Origin: an uncultured Eubacteriales bacterium
GTDB lineage: Bacteria > Bacillota > Clostridia > Oscillospirales > Oscillospiraceae
Assembly: GCA_900549495.1 (NCBI GenBank)
Contig: UROL01000026.1
Span: 1-15,694 of the forward strand
Length of the DNA stretch: 15,694 nt
Reading direction: 5' to 3'
Of the stretch, positions 14,501 through 15,694 are shown piece by piece. The notes beneath the pieces are model-generated. The model was given only the letters and a program-made list of their open reading frames with translations. It was not told where the DNA came from and did not search any database. Made by a program: the position numbers and the translations under genes. Position 1 is the stretch's first letter, and every line of letters begins with the position of its first letter.

Positions 14501-15583
14501 CTGGGCGTATTCCTCGCTGGCGTACAGCTCTGCCTCTGCCGCCTGCTTTTCCTCGTCGGTAAGCTCCGGGTTGTCCCGGATGGCCTGGAGGGCAGCATCG
14601 AAGGAGGCCTGGCGCTGCTGGAGGGATTCGTACCGGTTCCGTAAATCATACAAATCGTTGAGTTCAATTTGCAGGGGATTCATCTGGTCGGTGGTGCTGC
14701 TGATGGCATCCCGAAGGGCCTTCAGGGTGGTAAGCACCGTCTCTGCCTGGGCCTTGCTGGCCCGCAGCTGGGTCACCTGGTTTTGCAGCTCGGACTTGGT
14801 GGAGATCAGCTCCGCCTGCTTCTGGCTCAGCTCCGCCTCTGCCGAGGCGGTGGAGGAGGACAGGGATGCCTTGCCGCTGTTCAACTGCTGCCGGGCCGTG
14901 TCGATCTGGTCCTGGGCATCGGACAGCTGATCCCACTTTTCCATCAGCTCATCGGCTGCATCATCCAGCTGGCCATTGATGGCATCGGCGATAATCCGAT
15001 TCATCCGGTCAATCTTCTTCTGATCCAGCACCACATGGAGCTTCCGCTCCACCGTACCGGAGGCAGTCACCCGGGCCACACCGGTCACGCCCTCCAATTT
15101 GGGCATCAGGGTATCGGCAAGAAACTCCGTCAGAGTCACGGCATCCTTGCCGTCCATGGACACGGCGGCCACCTCCACCGGGAGCATGGAGGGGTTGATT
15201 TTCAGCACATAGGGGGCCCCCACGGTATCGTCCCAGGAGGCCTGGAGGGCGGTGAGCTTCTGCTGAATGTCCACGCCGATGGTGTCCATATTCACGGACT
15301 CCTCGAATTCCAGCATCACCACGCTGTAATTTTCGCTGGAGGTGGAGCTCACCTCCTTGATATGCTCCAGGGTGGACATGGCCTGCTCCATGGGTTTGGA
15401 GATTTCCGCCTCCACCTTCTCCGGGCTGGCGCCGGGGCAGGTGGTCATCACCACGATATAGGGAAAATTCATATTTGGCAGCAAATCAGGGGTCATTTTC
15501 AGGTAGGACACCACGCCCAGCACCAAAACGGCCACCACTGCCACAACCACGGTCAGGGGCTTTTTCACACTGAATTTTGGCAT
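11534..15583 (-). CDS. RND-family efflux permease with large coiled-coil insertion
   Basis: This 1349-aa RND (HAE-type) transporter is a proton-driven exporter of drugs, lipids or peptides. The two RND repeats are clear: TM1 at 8-28, TM2-6 near 650-805, TM7 near 838-857 and TM8-12 near 1172-1330. TM4 reads GMLVDNSIVVIEN, with Asp722 kept and the second Asp replaced by Asn; TM10 reads GIIVNNGIVLVDY, with Asn (1242/1243) where AcrB has Lys. The porter domains carry the usual PGASPEKVE and GVARVTASG stretches. Between residues about 200 and 515 lies a heptad-rich, Glu/Gln/Leu/Ala-rich helical insertion that AcrB lacks. ATG 15583 was chosen over a longer frame because of AAGGAG eight bases upstream and the KKPLTVVV start of TM1. 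No membrane-fusion or TolC partner is in the window. The substrate is unknown. Confidence 0.92.
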   Translation of the reverse strand: MPKFSVKKPLTVVVAVVAVLVLGVVSYLKMTPDLLPNMNFPYIVVMTTCPGASPEKVEAEISKPMEQAMSTLEHIKEVSSTSSENYSVVMLEFEESVNMDTIGVDIQQKLTALQASWDDTVGAPYVLKINPSMLPVEVAAVSMDGKDAVTLTEFLADTLMPKLEGVTGVARVTASGTVERKLHVVLDQKKIDRMNRIIADAINGQLDDAADELMEKWDQLSDAQDQIDTARQQLNSGKASLSSSTASAEAELSQKQAELISTKSELQNQVTQLRASKAQAETVLTTLKALRDAISSTTDQMNPLQIELNDLYDLRNRYESLQQRQASFDAALQAIRDNPELTDEEKQAAEAELYASEEYAQLCADWAAMDQELALRGFENMDAVDTRIAQLEGQIADINEKIEAFKQQLRDLGIEIDLLGSKIEELEAQIAQIDETIDYLEQDVIPQLDSGMLQLKDATRILSQQKTSGMLEISSAMADLAANAAGLDAALNQLDSGMSSIESSRQEALDKADLNAILSMDMISNILKAQSFYMPAGYVTQDGISYMVSVGEEITDLETLQDLLLFDLGIDGVEPIRLQDVAEVFLTDNRDETYARLNGQQGIVLSFEKQSTYSTAGATKNINARFRQLEAQYPGLHFVALMDQGDYIHLIVGNILNSLLLGAVFAILILFLFLRDLRPTFITLCAIPISVIFAIVLMYFSGVTINMISLSGLAVAVGMLVDNSIVVIENIYRLRARGVSAARAAVSGATQVAGAVTASTLTTVCVFLPIVFVEGITRQLFTDLALTMSYSLLASLIVSLTLVPAMASRMLKKQKKARKTEGALLRGYGRVVAFVLRHKALVLLIAVAALALSGYQAVSKGFTFMPEMDMPSLSLTIAMPEDATMEQATELADQVLLRINAMDGVETVGAMMSTGSASLMGMGGSGGSYDVTAYITLSDSTASGAAMGEEIVAECADLDCEITCSSAMMDMSMLTGTGISLELYGQDMDTLQNAARLAAKRLEEIQGVVNVSDGLEDAAPALHIRVDRDKAMSGGLTVAQVYAQVAQALSNSQQASTLVLSGTSTDIVVERPEEHRLDVDSLKDYTFETTGMDGQTRSIRLGDVAAFEESTSLPSISRKNQRRSLTVTAEIGSGYNITLLTKEATAALESTDLGEGISYAFTGENKNIMEAVQQLLLMLLLGILLVYLVMVAQFQSLKSPFIVMFTIPLAFTGGFLALLICRMEISVISLIGFVMLTGIIVNNGIVLVDYINQLRADGMERREAIIQAGKTRIRPILMTSVTTILGLIDMALSRNAGSAMMQPMAVVCIGGLVYATLMTLLVVPCIYDIVSRKPLHTLTEEELTEESVL

Positions 15584-15633
15584 TCTCTGCACTCCTTTAT
15601 AACGGCAAAAACCGCTTCTACACATTACCAATT

Positions 15634-15642
15634 ACTATATCA
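15634..15642 (-). promoter_or_regulatory. Candidate extended -10 promoter for the RND gene
   Basis: TGATATAGT on the minus strand (15642-15634) is an extended -10 box about 50 bases before the ATG at 15583. The -35 position falls at or beyond the junction with the adapter (15661/15662), so it cannot be judged and the pump could equally be a later gene of a longer operon. Confidence 0.45.
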
Positions 15643-15661
15643 CAGCCGAAAAGCAGAAGTG

Positions 15662-15694
15662 CTGTCTCTTATACACATCTCCGAGCCCACGAGA
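15662..15694 (-). other. Nextera/Tn5 adapter remnant at right end
   Basis: This is the reverse complement of the left-end adapter, starting CTGTCTCTTATACACATCT at the mosaic end and lacking only the last base of the full 34. Genomic sequence ends at 15661. The inverted pair of ends is a library signature, not a transposon. Confidence 0.97.

Overview
The window reads as chromosomal DNA of a GC-rich, gut-type Clostridia bacterium, probably an Oscillospiraceae/Ruminococcaceae relative. This placement is inferred from strong AGGAGG-type ribosome binding sites, Gram-positive sigma-A-like promoters, GC-rich third codon positions, and protein families typical of that group (DUF4428, DUF5067-like, zinc-ribbon plus TPM modules, a 7TM/PAS sensor pair, a Gram-positive RND pump). 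Both ends carry untrimmed Nextera/Tn5 adapter in inverted orientation (about 1-44 and 15662-15694), so the piece is one tagmented fragment and its two outermost genes are limited by the library, not by biology.

Left part (45-2470): a sensory locus. On the minus strand lie a 548-aa protein with an N-terminal 7TM-type sensor region and a degenerate histidine-kinase-like C-terminus, and, five bases downstream, the start of a PAS-type sensor cut by the adapter. Divergently on the plus strand is a 127-aa stand-alone receiver-like protein that lacks the phospho-acceptor Asp.

Centre (2570-8004): a co-directional plus-strand cluster with mostly short gaps. It encodes a four-helix membrane protein, a DUF4428 zinc-ribbon protein, a secreted DUF5067-like protein split in two by an in-frame TGA, a zinc-ribbon membrane protein resembling Bacillus YdjG, a TPM-domain membrane protein resembling YdjH, and a secreted 371-aa protein of unknown function. 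It looks like a variant of the envelope-stress module in which YdjG/YdjH-type proteins work at the membrane, but no PspA or SPFH (YdjI) partner is in the window.

Right part (8005-15661): independent units. A flippase-like/LPG-synthase-TM membrane protein has its own strong promoter. A ROK-family glucokinase also has its own promoter and converges on a Xaa-Pro peptidase across a shared bidirectional terminator. A single 1349-aa RND transporter follows on the minus strand, with a coiled-coil insertion of about 315 residues in its first extracytoplasmic domain.

The points most worth following are the TGG-to-TGA-like interruption of the DUF5067 gene, the coiled-coil RND pump in a presumed Gram-positive, the catalytically degenerate sensor/receiver pair, and the rearranged YdjG/YdjH-type cluster.
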